A stretch of 64,000 bases of DNA from Micrococcales bacterium. GTDB taxonomy: Bacteria > Actinomycetota > Actinomycetes > S36-B12 > UBA10799. The position numbers were made by a program, and so were the translations under genes. The stretch is from assembly GCA_016703125.1 (NCBI GenBank), contig JADJCR010000003.1:372001-436000 (forward strand), given 5' to 3'. This document shows, in pieces, positions 42,469 to 53,370 of the stretch (its first letter is position 1; every line of letters starts with the position of its first letter). The notes beneath the pieces were generated by a model. That model saw nothing but the letters and a program-made list of their open reading frames with translations, made no database searches and was not told where the DNA came from.

Positions 42469-44931
42469 ATGCCGGACCCGGTCGAGTACGACGCCGAGGC
42501 CATCCAGGACCGCTGGTTGCCGGTCTGGGACCAGATCGCCCCGTTCCGCTCGGGGCGCCCGGATGACCCGCGGCCGCGCAAGTACGTACTCGACATGTTC
42601 CCGTACCCCAGCGGTGACCTGCACATGGGGCACGCGGAGGCGTACGCGCTCGGCGACGTGATCGCCCGGTATTGGGTACAGCGCGGATTCAACGTGATGC
42701 ACCCCATCGGGTGGGACGCCTTCGGACTGCCGGCGGAGAACGCGGCCATCCGGCGGGGCGTGAACCCGAAGTCGTGGACGTACGAGAACATCGCGCAGCA
42801 GCGCGAATCGATGCGCAGGTACGCCTGCTCGTTCGACTGGGACCGCACGCTCAACACCTGCGATCCGCAGTACTACCACTGGAACCAGTGGCTGTTCCTG
42901 AAGATGTTCGAGCGCGGCCTGGCCTACCGCAAGGACAGTTCGGTCAACTGGTGCCCCAATGACCAGACGGTGCTGGCCAACGAGCAGGTCGTCAACGGCC
43001 GGTGTGAGCGCTGCGACGCGGTGGTGACGAAGAAGAAACTGACGCAGTGGTACCTGCGGATCACCGACTACGCCGAACGGCTGCTGGACGACATGGCCCA
43101 GTTGGAGGGCAAGTGGCCGGACAAGGTGCTGACGATGCAGCGCAACTGGATCGGCCGCTCGACGGGTGCGGAGGTCGCGTTCGAGATCGAGGGCCGGGAC
43201 GAGCCGGTGACCGTGTACACGACACGGCCCGACACCCTGTACGGCGCGACGTTCTTCGTGGTCGCCGTCGACTCCGACCTTGCCGCCGAGCTCGCCGAGG
43301 GATCGGGAGTCGAGCAGGAGTTCGCGGACTACCTCACACAGGCGACCAAGCAGTCCGAGATCGACCGGATGTCCGCCGAGCGGCCCAAGACCGGCGTCTT
43401 CCTGCACCGCCACGCCATCAATCCGGTCAACGGGGAGCGCCTGCCCATCTACGCCTCCGACTACGTGCTGGCCGACTACGGCACCGGCGCAATCATGGCG
43501 GTTCCGGCGCATGACCAGCGTGACCTCGACTTCGCCCGTGCTTTCGGCCTGCCGGTACGAGTCGTCGTCGCCTCCGAGGAGGATCCGGGGCAGACCTGGG
43601 TGGCCACTGCCGACGACGGGCCGCACATCAACTCCGGACCGCTGGACGGGTTGGGTACTCCGGAGGCCATCGAGAAGGTCGTGGCGGATCTGCAGGCCGG
43701 CGACCGGGGCCGCTCCGCGGTCAACTACCGACTGCGGGACTGGCTGATCTCGCGCCAGCGCTACTGGGGCACCCCGATCCCGATCATCCACTGCCCGCAG
43801 TGCGGTGAGGTTCCCGTCCCCGAGGACGAACTGCCCGTTCAACTGCCTGAGCCGGAGGGCCTGGACCTGCAGCCCAAGGGGTCGTCGCCGCTGGGGGCGG
43901 CCACCGAATGGCTCAACGTCCGGTGCCCCCGCTGTGCGGGTCCGGCGCAGCGCGACTCGGACACGATGGACACGTTCGTGGATTCGTCGTGGTACTACCT
44001 GCGTTACCTCGACCCGCAGCGCACCGATGCACCGTTCGACCCGGTGGAGGCCCGCAAGTGGCTGCCGGTGGACCAGTACGTGGGCGGCGTCACCCACGCG
44101 ATCCTGCATCTGCTGTACGCGCGGTTCTTCACCAAGGTGCTGCACGACATGGGCATGGTGGACTTCACCGAACCCTTCGCCAGCCTGCTCAACCAGGGCA
44201 TGGTCGTGATGGACGGCTCCGCGATGAGCAAGTCGCGCGGCAACCTGGTGCGACTGTCCGATGAACTCGCCGAGCACGGGGTGGACGCACTGCGGCTGAC
44301 GATGGTCTTCGCCGGGCCGCCGGAGGACGACATCGACTGGTCGGATGTGTCGCCCGCGGCCAGCGTCCGTTTCCTGACCCGGGCGTGGCGCCTCAGCGGT
44401 GACGTCACCAGCGCCCCCGGCCCGGATCCCGCCGAGGGAGACGTCGGGCTGCGCAGGGTGATCCACCGGCTCGTGCACGAGGCCGGGCAGGCAGTGGACT
44501 CGTTCCGCTTCAACGTGGCGGTGGCAAAGGTCATGGAGATGGTCAACGCCACGCGCAAGGCCATCGACTCGGGGCCGGGGCCGGGGGATCCGGCGGTGCG
44601 TGAGGCTGCCGAGGCGGTGGCTATCGTGCTGTCGCTGGTGGCCCCGTACACTGCCGAGGACATGTGGGCCCGCCTGGGTCATGAGCCGTCGGTCGCGCTG
44701 GCCGGCTGGCCGCAGGTCGACCCGGAACTCGTCAAGGCGCAGACAGTGACTTGTGTGGTGCAGATCGCCGGCAAGGTGAAGGCCCGGCTCGAGGTGGATC
44801 CCGATATCGGTGACGACGAGTTGCAGGTCGCCGCGCTGGCCGAACCCGCGATCGGGGCCGCGCTTGCCGGCATACCACCGCGTCGGGTCATCGTGCGGGC
44901 GCCGAAGTTGGTCAACATCGTTCCCGGCTGA
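42469..44931 (+). CDS. leuS: leucyl-tRNA synthetase
   Basis: 820 residues, class I synthetase charging tRNA-Leu. HIGH motif as LHMGHAEAY near residue 48, editing domain with TTRPDTLYGATFF near residue 247, WLISRQRYWGTPIP near residue 425. The KMSKS loop reads AMSKSRGN near residue 585, so the first Lys is Ala while the catalytic second Lys is kept. A zinc-like Cys pair CPQCGEVPVP is present. AAGGGGA is eight bases before the ATG. A TACCCT -10 box overlaps the end of the previous gene. Confidence 0.95.
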   Translation: MPDPVEYDAEAIQDRWLPVWDQIAPFRSGRPDDPRPRKYVLDMFPYPSGDLHMGHAEAYALGDVIARYWVQRGFNVMHPIGWDAFGLPAENAAIRRGVNPKSWTYENIAQQRESMRRYACSFDWDRTLNTCDPQYYHWNQWLFLKMFERGLAYRKDSSVNWCPNDQTVLANEQVVNGRCERCDAVVTKKKLTQWYLRITDYAERLLDDMAQLEGKWPDKVLTMQRNWIGRSTGAEVAFEIEGRDEPVTVYTTRPDTLYGATFFVVAVDSDLAAELAEGSGVEQEFADYLTQATKQSEIDRMSAERPKTGVFLHRHAINPVNGERLPIYASDYVLADYGTGAIMAVPAHDQRDLDFARAFGLPVRVVVASEEDPGQTWVATADDGPHINSGPLDGLGTPEAIEKVVADLQAGDRGRSAVNYRLRDWLISRQRYWGTPIPIIHCPQCGEVPVPEDELPVQLPEPEGLDLQPKGSSPLGAATEWLNVRCPRCAGPAQRDSDTMDTFVDSSWYYLRYLDPQRTDAPFDPVEARKWLPVDQYVGGVTHAILHLLYARFFTKVLHDMGMVDFTEPFASLLNQGMVVMDGSAMSKSRGNLVRLSDELAEHGVDALRLTMVFAGPPEDDIDWSDVSPAASVRFLTRAWRLSGDVTSAPGPDPAEGDVGLRRVIHRLVHEAGQAVDSFRFNVAVAKVMEMVNATRKAIDSGPGPGDPAVREAAEAVAIVLSLVAPYTAEDMWARLGHEPSVALAGWPQVDPELVKAQTVTCVVQIAGKVKARLEVDPDIGDDELQVAALAEPAIGAALAGIPPRRVIVRAPKLVNIVPG

Positions 44932-44955
44932 GCGAGCGTGGGTAAGGATGGTGCA

Positions 44956-45801
44956 ATGCCTTCCATCGCCGTGGTCACCGACAGCACCGCCTGCCTCACT
45001 GTCGACTTGCTGAAGCAGTCGGGTCTGACCGTCGTGCCCATCCACGTCGTCGTGGACGGGCGGACCTTCCTCGACGGGGTGGACATCACCTCGGCCGAGG
45101 TCGCCGCGGCGTTGTCCCGGTTCGCGACGGTCAGTACCTCCAAACCGACCCCGCTGCAGTTCCTCGACGCCTATGCCGCCGCCGCCGAGGCCGGTGCGGA
45201 TTCGATCGTCAGCGTGCATCTGTCGGCGTCGCTGAGCGGGACCTACGACGCCGCCCGGCTGGCGGCACGGGACGCCCCGATCCCGGTCGAGGTCGTGGAC
45301 ACCCGCTCGATCGCGATGGGGCTGGGCTTCGCCGCGCTCAACGCCGCGCGGGCCGCACAGGCCGGAGCCGACCAGGTAGCCACTGCCGAGGTGGCCCGTC
45401 GCACCGCCGCTGACAGCCAGGTGCTGTTCTACGTCGACACCCTCGAGTTCCTGCGGCGTGGCGGTCGCATCGGCAAGGCCTCGGCCTGGCTGGGCAGCGC
45501 GTTGCGCGTCAAGCCGCTCTTGCACGTCGTCGACGGCGAGGTGGCCCCCTTGGAGAAGGCCCGCACCGCCAACCGCGCGCTGGGCCGTCTCGCCGACCTT
45601 GCCGAGGAGGCCGCCCAGGGCCGCCGGGTCCAGGTGGCCGTTCAGCATCTGGACGCCCAGGATCGGGCCGAGGGGGTGGCACAGCGGCTGCGCGAGCACC
45701 TGCGCACCGACGTCCTGGTCTGCGAGGTCGGCGCGGTGATGGGTGTCCACGTCGGTCCCGGGCTGGTCGCGATCGCCGTGTCGCCCGCGGAGGTTCCATG
45801 A
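44956..45801 (+). CDS. DegV-family fatty-acid-binding protein
   Basis: 281 residues. DegV proteins bind a fatty acid and, in Firmicutes, serve fatty acid kinase FakA as FakB. Signatures: AVVTDSTACLT near residue 4, TSKPTPLQFLDAY, VSVHLSASLSGTYDAARLAA near residue 87, DTLEFLRRGGRIGKASAWLG near residue 161, KPLLHV. Adjacent plsY (overlap ATGA), which uses acyl-phosphate, fits a fatty-acid-to-phospholipid route. No kinase gene lies in the window. A further in-frame ATG-less extension upstream is ignored. Confidence 0.88.
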   Translation: MPSIAVVTDSTACLTVDLLKQSGLTVVPIHVVVDGRTFLDGVDITSAEVAAALSRFATVSTSKPTPLQFLDAYAAAAEAGADSIVSVHLSASLSGTYDAARLAARDAPIPVEVVDTRSIAMGLGFAALNAARAAQAGADQVATAEVARRTAADSQVLFYVDTLEFLRRGGRIGKASAWLGSALRVKPLLHVVDGEVAPLEKARTANRALGRLADLAEEAAQGRRVQVAVQHLDAQDRAEGVAQRLREHLRTDVLVCEVGAVMGVHVGPGLVAIAVSPAEVP

Positions 45802-46370
45802 CCTACCTGTTCGCGGCAGTTGTCGGCTACCTGATCGGGTCGATCAACCCGGCTGCGATCATCGCGCGCATCCGGGGGGTCGACTACCGTTCCGTCGGAT
45901 CCGGGAACCCCGGGGCGACGAACATCAGCCGTGCGATGGGGCGCAAGACCGGCATTCTCGTGGGCGTCCTCGACGTGCTCAAAGGATTCCTCCCCGCACT
46001 GGCCTTCAGCCTGTGGAGCGGTGACATCGTCCTGGCCGAAATCGCTGGATTCGCTGCTGTGTTGGGTCATGTCACGAGTCCTTTCCTGAAGGGCCGTGGT
46101 GGCAAAGGGGTGGCCACCTCGCTGGGAGCGATCCTGGCCATCCAGCCGATCTGGCTCATCCCGGTGCTGGTCGTCTTCGGGATCGCCTTCTGGCTGAGCC
46201 GCCGCATGGGGATCGCCAGTGTCGCTGGCGCCGTCACCTTGCTGCCAGCGTCGCTGGTGTGGCGCGACGACGACAGCGAGATCCTCTTCGCCGCCGCGAT
46301 GGTAGGGCTGATCCTCCTCCGGCATCAGAGCAACATCCGCACGGCCATCGCGACCCGTTTCGGGAAGTGA
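45798..46370 (+). CDS. plsY: glycerol-3-phosphate acyltransferase (acyl-phosphate type)
   Basis: 190 residues, integral membrane enzyme making lysophosphatidic acid from acyl-phosphate. Three family motifs: SINPAAIIARIRGVDYRSVGSGNPGAT in parts near residue 14 (SGNPGATN), VLDVLKGFLP near residue 56, and GHVTSPFLKGRGGKGVATSLG near residue 92. About five to six helices. The ATG overlaps the degV stop. It converges on the HNH gene with 21 bases between. Confidence 0.93.
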   Translation: MTYLFAAVVGYLIGSINPAAIIARIRGVDYRSVGSGNPGATNISRAMGRKTGILVGVLDVLKGFLPALAFSLWSGDIVLAEIAGFAAVLGHVTSPFLKGRGGKGVATSLGAILAIQPIWLIPVLVVFGIAFWLSRRMGIASVAGAVTLLPASLVWRDDDSEILFAAAMVGLILLRHQSNIRTAIATRFGK

Positions 46371-46391
46371 GCCGCGGTGGCCGCTGGCCGG

Positions 46392-47624
46392 TCAGGCCGG
46401 GAGGTCGGCCGGTGGTGATCGGCTCGGCGTGATGTGGGGGATGTCGTGGGCGTCCACCGTGATCGTGTAGTGACCGTGATGCAGGTCGGCGTGACATCGG
46501 TCGCAGAGCAGGACCAGGTTTGACACATCCGTCAAACCACCATGGCGCCAATGGAGGATGTGGTGCGCCTGACAGAAGCGGGGTGAGCGACCGCAACGGA
46601 TACAGCCACGATCGCGGGCGATGAGGGCAGCCCACTGCCAGCGGGTGGCCCGCCGGGCAGCACGGCCAAGTGCGATGGGGACGAAAGTGTCGCCGTGCTT
46701 CCGGCCGAAGACGACAGCGGCCGTCGTGGCGCACGTGAGCAGGTCGAACGTAGCGGGTCCGATCGGATGGCCATCGTCCAGCGTGGCCCGGGTCCCGTCG
46801 TCGATCTCGTCGACATCGACAAGGATGGACAGCCCGGACACGCCCAGGGGACGGCTGTTGGCATTCGCGGCGGCGACGAGGTCGGTCAGCGCATCTGCCC
46901 GCCTCTGGATCGCGGTGCGGTGGTCGTTGGGTGTGCGCGGATCGGTGAACGCTGCCAGCGTGTCGCGAAGTCGGCGGCCCTCGACGGGGTCGAGCCAGCC
47001 GTCGATACGGAACATCCCGCCCGGGGTCTCGGAAAGGCTCAAGCCGCGCTTCTCGCGCAGTCGCAGATGCTCCGCGTCGATACTCGCGGGTCCTCTCTGC
47101 TGCGAGATCAGGCTGTTCGCGATGGTCCGGAGTTCCGCGGCGTCGACGTGGCTGGCGATCTCTACGAGAGTCGTCTCGAGGGCGGTGAAATCCTCGAGGT
47201 GATTCGCGGCGCGGGTGAGTGCGACGACGTGGGCGGTCCCGATGGTGCCCACGCTGTAGGCGTCGTGCACGGCTGGCATCCTCTGCAGGGCCTGGGCGGT
47301 CGCCACGATCGCCGAACCCGCCGCAGGGGTCTGGCCTGTGGCAGCGGCGATCATGATGCCGGTCGTACCGGCTCTCAGAACGCGGGAGTCACCGGCCGCG
47401 TCAGCGTGAGCGGCCAGGTCGGTCTGTGCCGCGTTCAGTCTCGTGCTCAGCCGGTGCAGGGCCCGCATGGAGGCAATTCGCTCCTCGGCGCTCAGGAGGG
47501 AAGGGTCGGGGATGTCGTCGATCAATTCCGAGATGCGGTCATAGACGTCGGGGTGCTCGGTGGGCAGGGAGGCCGCGATCCGGGCGCGGCGCTGCGCCGA
47601 CCGGGAGATCTCGAAGAACGCCAT
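46392..47624 (-). CDS. DUF222 / HNH endonuclease-domain protein (13E12 type)
   Basis: 410 residues. An N-terminal helical DUF222 domain (residues ~20-290) is followed by a C-terminal HNH nuclease motif with paired Cys: CIRCGRSPRFCQAHHILHW, then NLVLLCDRCHADLHHG near residue 375. It belongs to the family often present in many copies in actinobacteria (REP13E12-type in Mycobacterium). Whether it is a mobile nuclease or domesticated is not known. No insertion boundaries or target repeats are visible. It interrupts plsY and comEA. Confidence 0.88.
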   Translation of the reverse strand: MAFFEISRSAQRRARIAASLPTEHPDVYDRISELIDDIPDPSLLSAEERIASMRALHRLSTRLNAAQTDLAAHADAAGDSRVLRAGTTGIMIAAATGQTPAAGSAIVATAQALQRMPAVHDAYSVGTIGTAHVVALTRAANHLEDFTALETTLVEIASHVDAAELRTIANSLISQQRGPASIDAEHLRLREKRGLSLSETPGGMFRIDGWLDPVEGRRLRDTLAAFTDPRTPNDHRTAIQRRADALTDLVAAANANSRPLGVSGLSILVDVDEIDDGTRATLDDGHPIGPATFDLLTCATTAAVVFGRKHGDTFVPIALGRAARRATRWQWAALIARDRGCIRCGRSPRFCQAHHILHWRHGGLTDVSNLVLLCDRCHADLHHGHYTITVDAHDIPHITPSRSPPADLPA

Positions 47625-47769
47625 TTGTCCACCTCCGATCCACTTCGAACAGTACGAATCTAAGGCAGGGGTACGACGCCGACCAGGCCCTCGCCGACTG
47701 CTGTGGACAAGCTCGTCGGCCTGTCCACAATCTGGCTAACGCCGTGTCCACGCCGCGTTCAACGAGCGC

Positions 47770-48405
47770 ATGGTGAACAGCATGAACAGTCTGGATCTCG
47801 ACCGCCGGACACTGGCGATCCTCGCTGCAGTGCTGGCTGCAGCGGTGGGTCTGACGCTGCTGTTCACGCGCCAGCGTCCAGCACCGGCCGCGGCGCCGAT
47901 CGCGGTGGTCGCGTCGGCCAGCACCAGTCCGTCGGAGCCCATCGCGTCGGGGTCTCCCAGCCCCACCGGCGAGGTAGTGGTCGAGGTGGTGGGCAAGGTG
48001 GCCCGTCCCGCGGTCGTCACGCTGCCGAAGGGCGCTCGGGTGCAGGACGCTCTGGAGGCCGTGGGCGGCGCCAAGCCGGGAGTGGACACCAGCGACCAGA
48101 ACCTGGCCAGGGTGCTCGTCGACGGTGAGCAGATCCGCGTCGGGATCGATCCAGCCCCGGTCGCCGCGCCGACGTCGGCAAGCGGCACGACCGGCGGCCC
48201 GGGACCGATCGACATCAACACGGCGTCCCTGGAGGTGCTGCAGGAGATCCCCGGTGTGGGGCCGGTGATCGCCGGCCGGATCGTCACCTACCGGGAGCAG
48301 AACGGCGGATTCCAGACGGTGGAACAACTGCTGGAGGTATCGGGGATCGGAGAGGCGACATTCGCACAGATGAAGCCGCTGGTGACCGTCGGCGCTGGTG
48401 GCTGA
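47770..48405 (+). CDS. comEA: ComEA-like DNA-binding competence protein
   Basis: 211 residues. N-terminal membrane helix (LAILAAVLAAAVGLTLLF), Ser/Pro linker, an SLBB domain (VVVEVVGKVARPAVVTLPKGARVQDAL), then tandem helix-hairpin-helix motifs (DINTASLEVLQEIPGVGPVIAGRIV and VEQLLEVSGIGEATF) that bind DNA. In competent bacteria it captures incoming DNA for ComEC. No other competence genes are in the window. ATG 47770 and ATG 47782 are both possible starts. Neither has a good ribosome-binding site. Confidence 0.9.
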   Translation: MVNSMNSLDLDRRTLAILAAVLAAAVGLTLLFTRQRPAPAAAPIAVVASASTSPSEPIASGSPSPTGEVVVEVVGKVARPAVVTLPKGARVQDALEAVGGAKPGVDTSDQNLARVLVDGEQIRVGIDPAPVAAPTSASGTTGGPGPIDINTASLEVLQEIPGVGPVIAGRIVTYREQNGGFQTVEQLLEVSGIGEATFAQMKPLVTVGAGG

Positions 48406-48479
48406 CGGGCGTCCTGGCATGTCTATGGGCTGGCATCTGCTTCGGGGCAGCGGGGTGGCTGTGGGCGATCATCCCGGCA

Positions 48480-50504
48480 GTGGTCGTAGCTGGTCTGGTA
48501 CGGCGCTGGTGGGTAGCGGCGGCCGGGGCAGCGCTGGTGACCGGCGTCGTCATCGCGGCCCTGCACGCAGCGTCCGTGCAAGCGTCCGCGCTGCCGGCGG
48601 GGACCTCGCATGAACTGGCCGTGCGACTGTCCACGTCGCCGCAGATCCGGCAGGGTCTGTCTGGCCCGTGGTGGACCGCCACGGGCCAGATCACCGCCGG
48701 TGCGCCGCGGGCGACAGTGAGTGTCGCCGGGGATGGTGCGATCGGGGCGCGCATGGCGGACACGGTCGTCGCCAGGATGACGGTGCAGGAACCCCGGACC
48801 CGCGGACAGAGTTCCTCGCTGCGGGTGAGCGGACCGGTGGAGGTCCGGCATGCCGGCGGCTGGCCTGCCCAGGCACGCATGGTCATGCGGCAGGTGTCCG
48901 GTGACGGCGACACGGGATGGCTGCTGTCGGGGATGACGCTCGGCCAGGAAGAAGGGCTGTCCGACGGTGCGCGCGAGGCAATGCGAAGTGCCGGGCTGAC
49001 CCATCTGACCGCGGTGTCCGGCGCGAACATCGCGATCCTGCTGGTGGTGGTCCACTGGCTGGCCGGATGGGCCAGGGTGCCTCGCACGCCCCGCGGCGTG
49101 CTGTGCGCGGTGGTGCTGGTGGGGTTCGTGGTGACGGCCGGGAGCCAGCCCAGCGTGCTGCGGGCCGCTGTCATGGCCGGACTGTCGCTGGTGGCCGGAC
49201 TGGTGGGTGGCAGGCACGCGGCTGCCCACGTGCTGCAGGTCAGTGCGGTCCTCCTGCTGCTGGTGGACCCATGGCTGGCGTTCTCCGTCGGCTTCATCTT
49301 GTCGGTGGCGGCCACAGCGGGGCTCATCGCCGTGATCGACCGGGGGCCGCTGGCGGCGTCCCTGGCAGCGCAGATGGCGACGTTGCCCATCCTCGTGGCC
49401 CTGGGAGGTGCCGTCGGGCCGCGCACCGTGATGGCGAACGTGATCGCGATGCCCCTGGCGGCGGCCGCACCGATCCTGGGGCTGGCGGCCCTGACCCTGC
49501 AGTGGTCCGGCCTGCCCGCTCAAGTGCCGGCAACCGCGGGTCGCTGGGTGTGCGCAGGCGTCTTGAGGATTGCTGAGTGGGACGTGCTGCCGCACCTCAC
49601 CTGGGTTCCCGGCTGGGGTGGGGTGATCCTGGCTGCTGCCGTGAGTGCGGCGGTCCTTGTCCTGGGACGCCAGCACATCGCACTGGTGTCGCTGCTGCTG
49701 GTGGGCGTCGTCGCCGTCACGATCCGGGGGAGTGCGCCATGGCCACCGCCGGACTGGTGGATCGTCGGGTGCGACGTCGGTCAAGGGGACGGCTTCGTCG
49801 TGCGATCACAGGGTCGAGTCGTCGTCATCGATACCGGTCCGGACGCCGAGGCGATGGACGGGTGCCTGGCCCGACTCGGCGTGTCATCGATCGACCTGCT
49901 GGTGCTTACCCATTTCCATGCCGACCACGTCGACGGCCTGGCAGGGGTCCTGCACGGCCGACCGGTCGCGCAGGTCTGGACGACGCCGTGCCTGGAGCCT
50001 GCCGAGCAGCATGCCGAGGCCGTCCCGCTGTTGTCCGCACTGCCGGTGGCCACCCCGTCACCCGGAACCACGGTTGCCGTCGGCAACATGCAACTGACCG
50101 TTGTCTGGCCACAGCGCATCATCGAGGCCGGTTCCGTCCCGAACAACGCAAGCCTGGGTCTTATCGTCATCGCCCCGCAGGGACGCGCGGTGTTCCTGGG
50201 CGACATCGAGCCGGAGGCTCAGCGGGCGCTGCTTGCCAATTACGACGTGCACGCCGACATCGTCAAGGTTCCGCATCACGGATCGGCGCAGTTCGTCCCC
50301 GACCTCGCGGGGCGGGTGGCCGCGGACATCGCGCTCGTGGGCGTGGGCGCGGGTAACCCATTCGGCCACCCGGCGCCGCAGGCCGTGGCGGCCTGGCAAC
50401 GGGCGGGCGCACGGGTTTTCACGACCGAGGACAACGGGGACATCGCCATCACTGACGCCCGCGAGGTGGTGATCCGGGGGCCCGAACAGTCGCCGCTGGG
50501 CTGA
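48480..50504 (+). CDS. comEC: ComEC/Rec2-family DNA channel and nuclease-like protein
   Basis: At least 674 residues. N-terminal membrane part with an OB-like segment, the competence domain with SGMTLGQEEGLSDGAREAMRSAGLTHLTAVSGANIAIL in several helices, and a C-terminal metallo-beta-lactamase domain (DVGQGDGFVV, LTHFHADHVDGL near residue 477, VPHHGSAQF). Forms the pore for single-stranded DNA. The frame continues upstream to about 48384 with membrane-like sequence (RRRWWLTGVLACLWAG) but has no ATG, GTG or TTG there. The GTG at 48480 is therefore a conservative start. Confidence 0.88.
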   Translation: MVVAGLVRRWWVAAAGAALVTGVVIAALHAASVQASALPAGTSHELAVRLSTSPQIRQGLSGPWWTATGQITAGAPRATVSVAGDGAIGARMADTVVARMTVQEPRTRGQSSSLRVSGPVEVRHAGGWPAQARMVMRQVSGDGDTGWLLSGMTLGQEEGLSDGAREAMRSAGLTHLTAVSGANIAILLVVVHWLAGWARVPRTPRGVLCAVVLVGFVVTAGSQPSVLRAAVMAGLSLVAGLVGGRHAAAHVLQVSAVLLLLVDPWLAFSVGFILSVAATAGLIAVIDRGPLAASLAAQMATLPILVALGGAVGPRTVMANVIAMPLAAAAPILGLAALTLQWSGLPAQVPATAGRWVCAGVLRIAEWDVLPHLTWVPGWGGVILAAAVSAAVLVLGRQHIALVSLLLVGVVAVTIRGSAPWPPPDWWIVGCDVGQGDGFVVRSQGRVVVIDTGPDAEAMDGCLARLGVSSIDLLVLTHFHADHVDGLAGVLHGRPVAQVWTTPCLEPAEQHAEAVPLLSALPVATPSPGTTVAVGNMQLTVVWPQRIIEAGSVPNNASLGLIVIAPQGRAVFLGDIEPEAQRALLANYDVHADIVKVPHHGSAQFVPDLAGRVAADIALVGVGAGNPFGHPAPQAVAAWQRAGARVFTTEDNGDIAITDAREVVIRGPEQSPLG

Positions 50505-50505
50505 C

Positions 50506-51464
50506 TCAGTCGACGGCCAACGAGATCAGGTCCCGCTCGAGGGCGTGCAATTTCTGCGCGGCGTCGAGTTGCTCCCCCTCGCGCAGTCCGCCCTTCACAC
50601 GTGCGTCGAGGTCTGCGAGCACGGTGACCGCCTGAGCCAACTGCGCTGGTTTCCAGCGGCGCAACTGCGTCCGCAGGGTACGGACCTTCCAGGGCGGAAC
50701 GCCCACCTGCCGGGCGACATCCGGATCGGCGAGCCCGGGCGGGCAGGCCGACAGGGCGATGAGCTGCCGGACCGACCCTGCCACAGCGGCGACGATCGCC
50801 GGGCCGGTGCGGGCCCCGTCCGCCGCGATCTGCGCCTGCCGCAGGCGTTGCAGCACCTCAGCGGGGTGACCGAGCATCACCGCGTCGGCCACCTGGTAGC
50901 CGGACAGTTCTGCCACGCCTCGGAAGTACTGCCCGACCACGTCGGCGTCGATGGGGTCGGACTGCGAATCGGAGGTGAGCTGGTGGGCGGCCGACGCGAG
51001 GTCGGCGAGGTCCGTCCCGACCGCCTCCACCAACAGGGCCAGTGCGTCGGAAGTGATCCGGCGCTTGTACCGCCTGAACTCGGAGGTCACGAAGTCGTTG
51101 AGCTGCCGCCCTCTCTTCAGCGGCTGGCATTCGATCACGGTCTCTGCCCGCTTCTTCACGTCCTTCAGTACCGCCTGTCCGGCCCGGCCGGCCCGGTGGT
51201 GCGCCACGACGGGGTTGTTCTCCGCAGCGACGAGCAGGGCGTCGACGGCCTCCCCGAGCGCGTCGGCTTCGGTGACCACGAGGATGCTGCGGGTGCCGAA
51301 GAGATCCTCGCCGCCAGCCTCGGCGAGCCGGAGCCGTACGTCGGAGGCCGACCCACTGGTCTCCTCGACGGCAAGGTCCGGGTCGTGCTTCTGCCCCTGC
51401 TTGCCCGTGTCCTCGATGGCACGCGCGGACAGGAACGGGTCCGAACCCGTCAGCAGGACCAGCG

Positions 51465-51468
<4 letters not shown>
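50506..51468 (-). CDS. holA: DNA polymerase III delta subunit
   Basis: 320 residues, clamp-loader wrench subunit. LVLLTGSDPFLSARAI at the N-terminus, LKRGRQLNDFVTSEF, ALALLVEAVGTDLADLASAAHQL near residue 148, and the C-terminal collar with PPWKVRTLRTQLRRW near residue 260. ATG 51468 overlaps the lepA stop (ATGA on the minus strand). In many actinobacteria holA follows comEC on the same strand. Here it is inverted and co-directional with lepA, and its stop is one base from the comEC stop. Confidence 0.9.
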
Positions 51469-53216
<1,748 letters not shown>

Positions 53217-53238
53217 GCTCCTATAGTTCCATTCCCCG

Positions 53239-53262
53239 CGCGCCCCCGGCGCCGGGGGCGCG
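53239..53262. repeat. 24-bp perfect palindrome between lepA and rpsT
   Basis: CGCGCCCCCGGC and its exact reverse complement abut without a loop at 53250/53251. It lies between the divergent starts of lepA (53216) and rpsT. A TATGCT -10 candidate for rpsT follows at 53275-53280. It could be an operator for a dimeric repressor. No known consensus is recognised. Confidence 0.7.
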
Positions 53263-53274
53263 ATCGTGCCGCGC

Positions 53275-53280
53275 TATGCT
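53275..53280 (+). promoter_or_regulatory. -10 box TATGCT of rpsT
   Basis: TATGCT gives a leader of about 85 bases before rpsT. The 24-bp palindrome occupies the -35 region, where no TTGACA-like box is seen. Confidence 0.4.
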
Positions 53281-53370
53281 GATTCGGACGCGGTTTCGCG
53301 CTGCCTGGCTTCGTTCGGACCGGTAGGCGCCGCCCTCGACGATAGAACACGACAAGGACATAAGAGCACC

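Noticed and set aside
41023..45750. A continuous minus-strand open frame of 1575 codons
   Set aside because: Only its last 142 codons (CBS protein) have family sequence and a ribosome-binding site. The rest is antisense to leuS, degV and tRNA-Ala, an effect of high GC.
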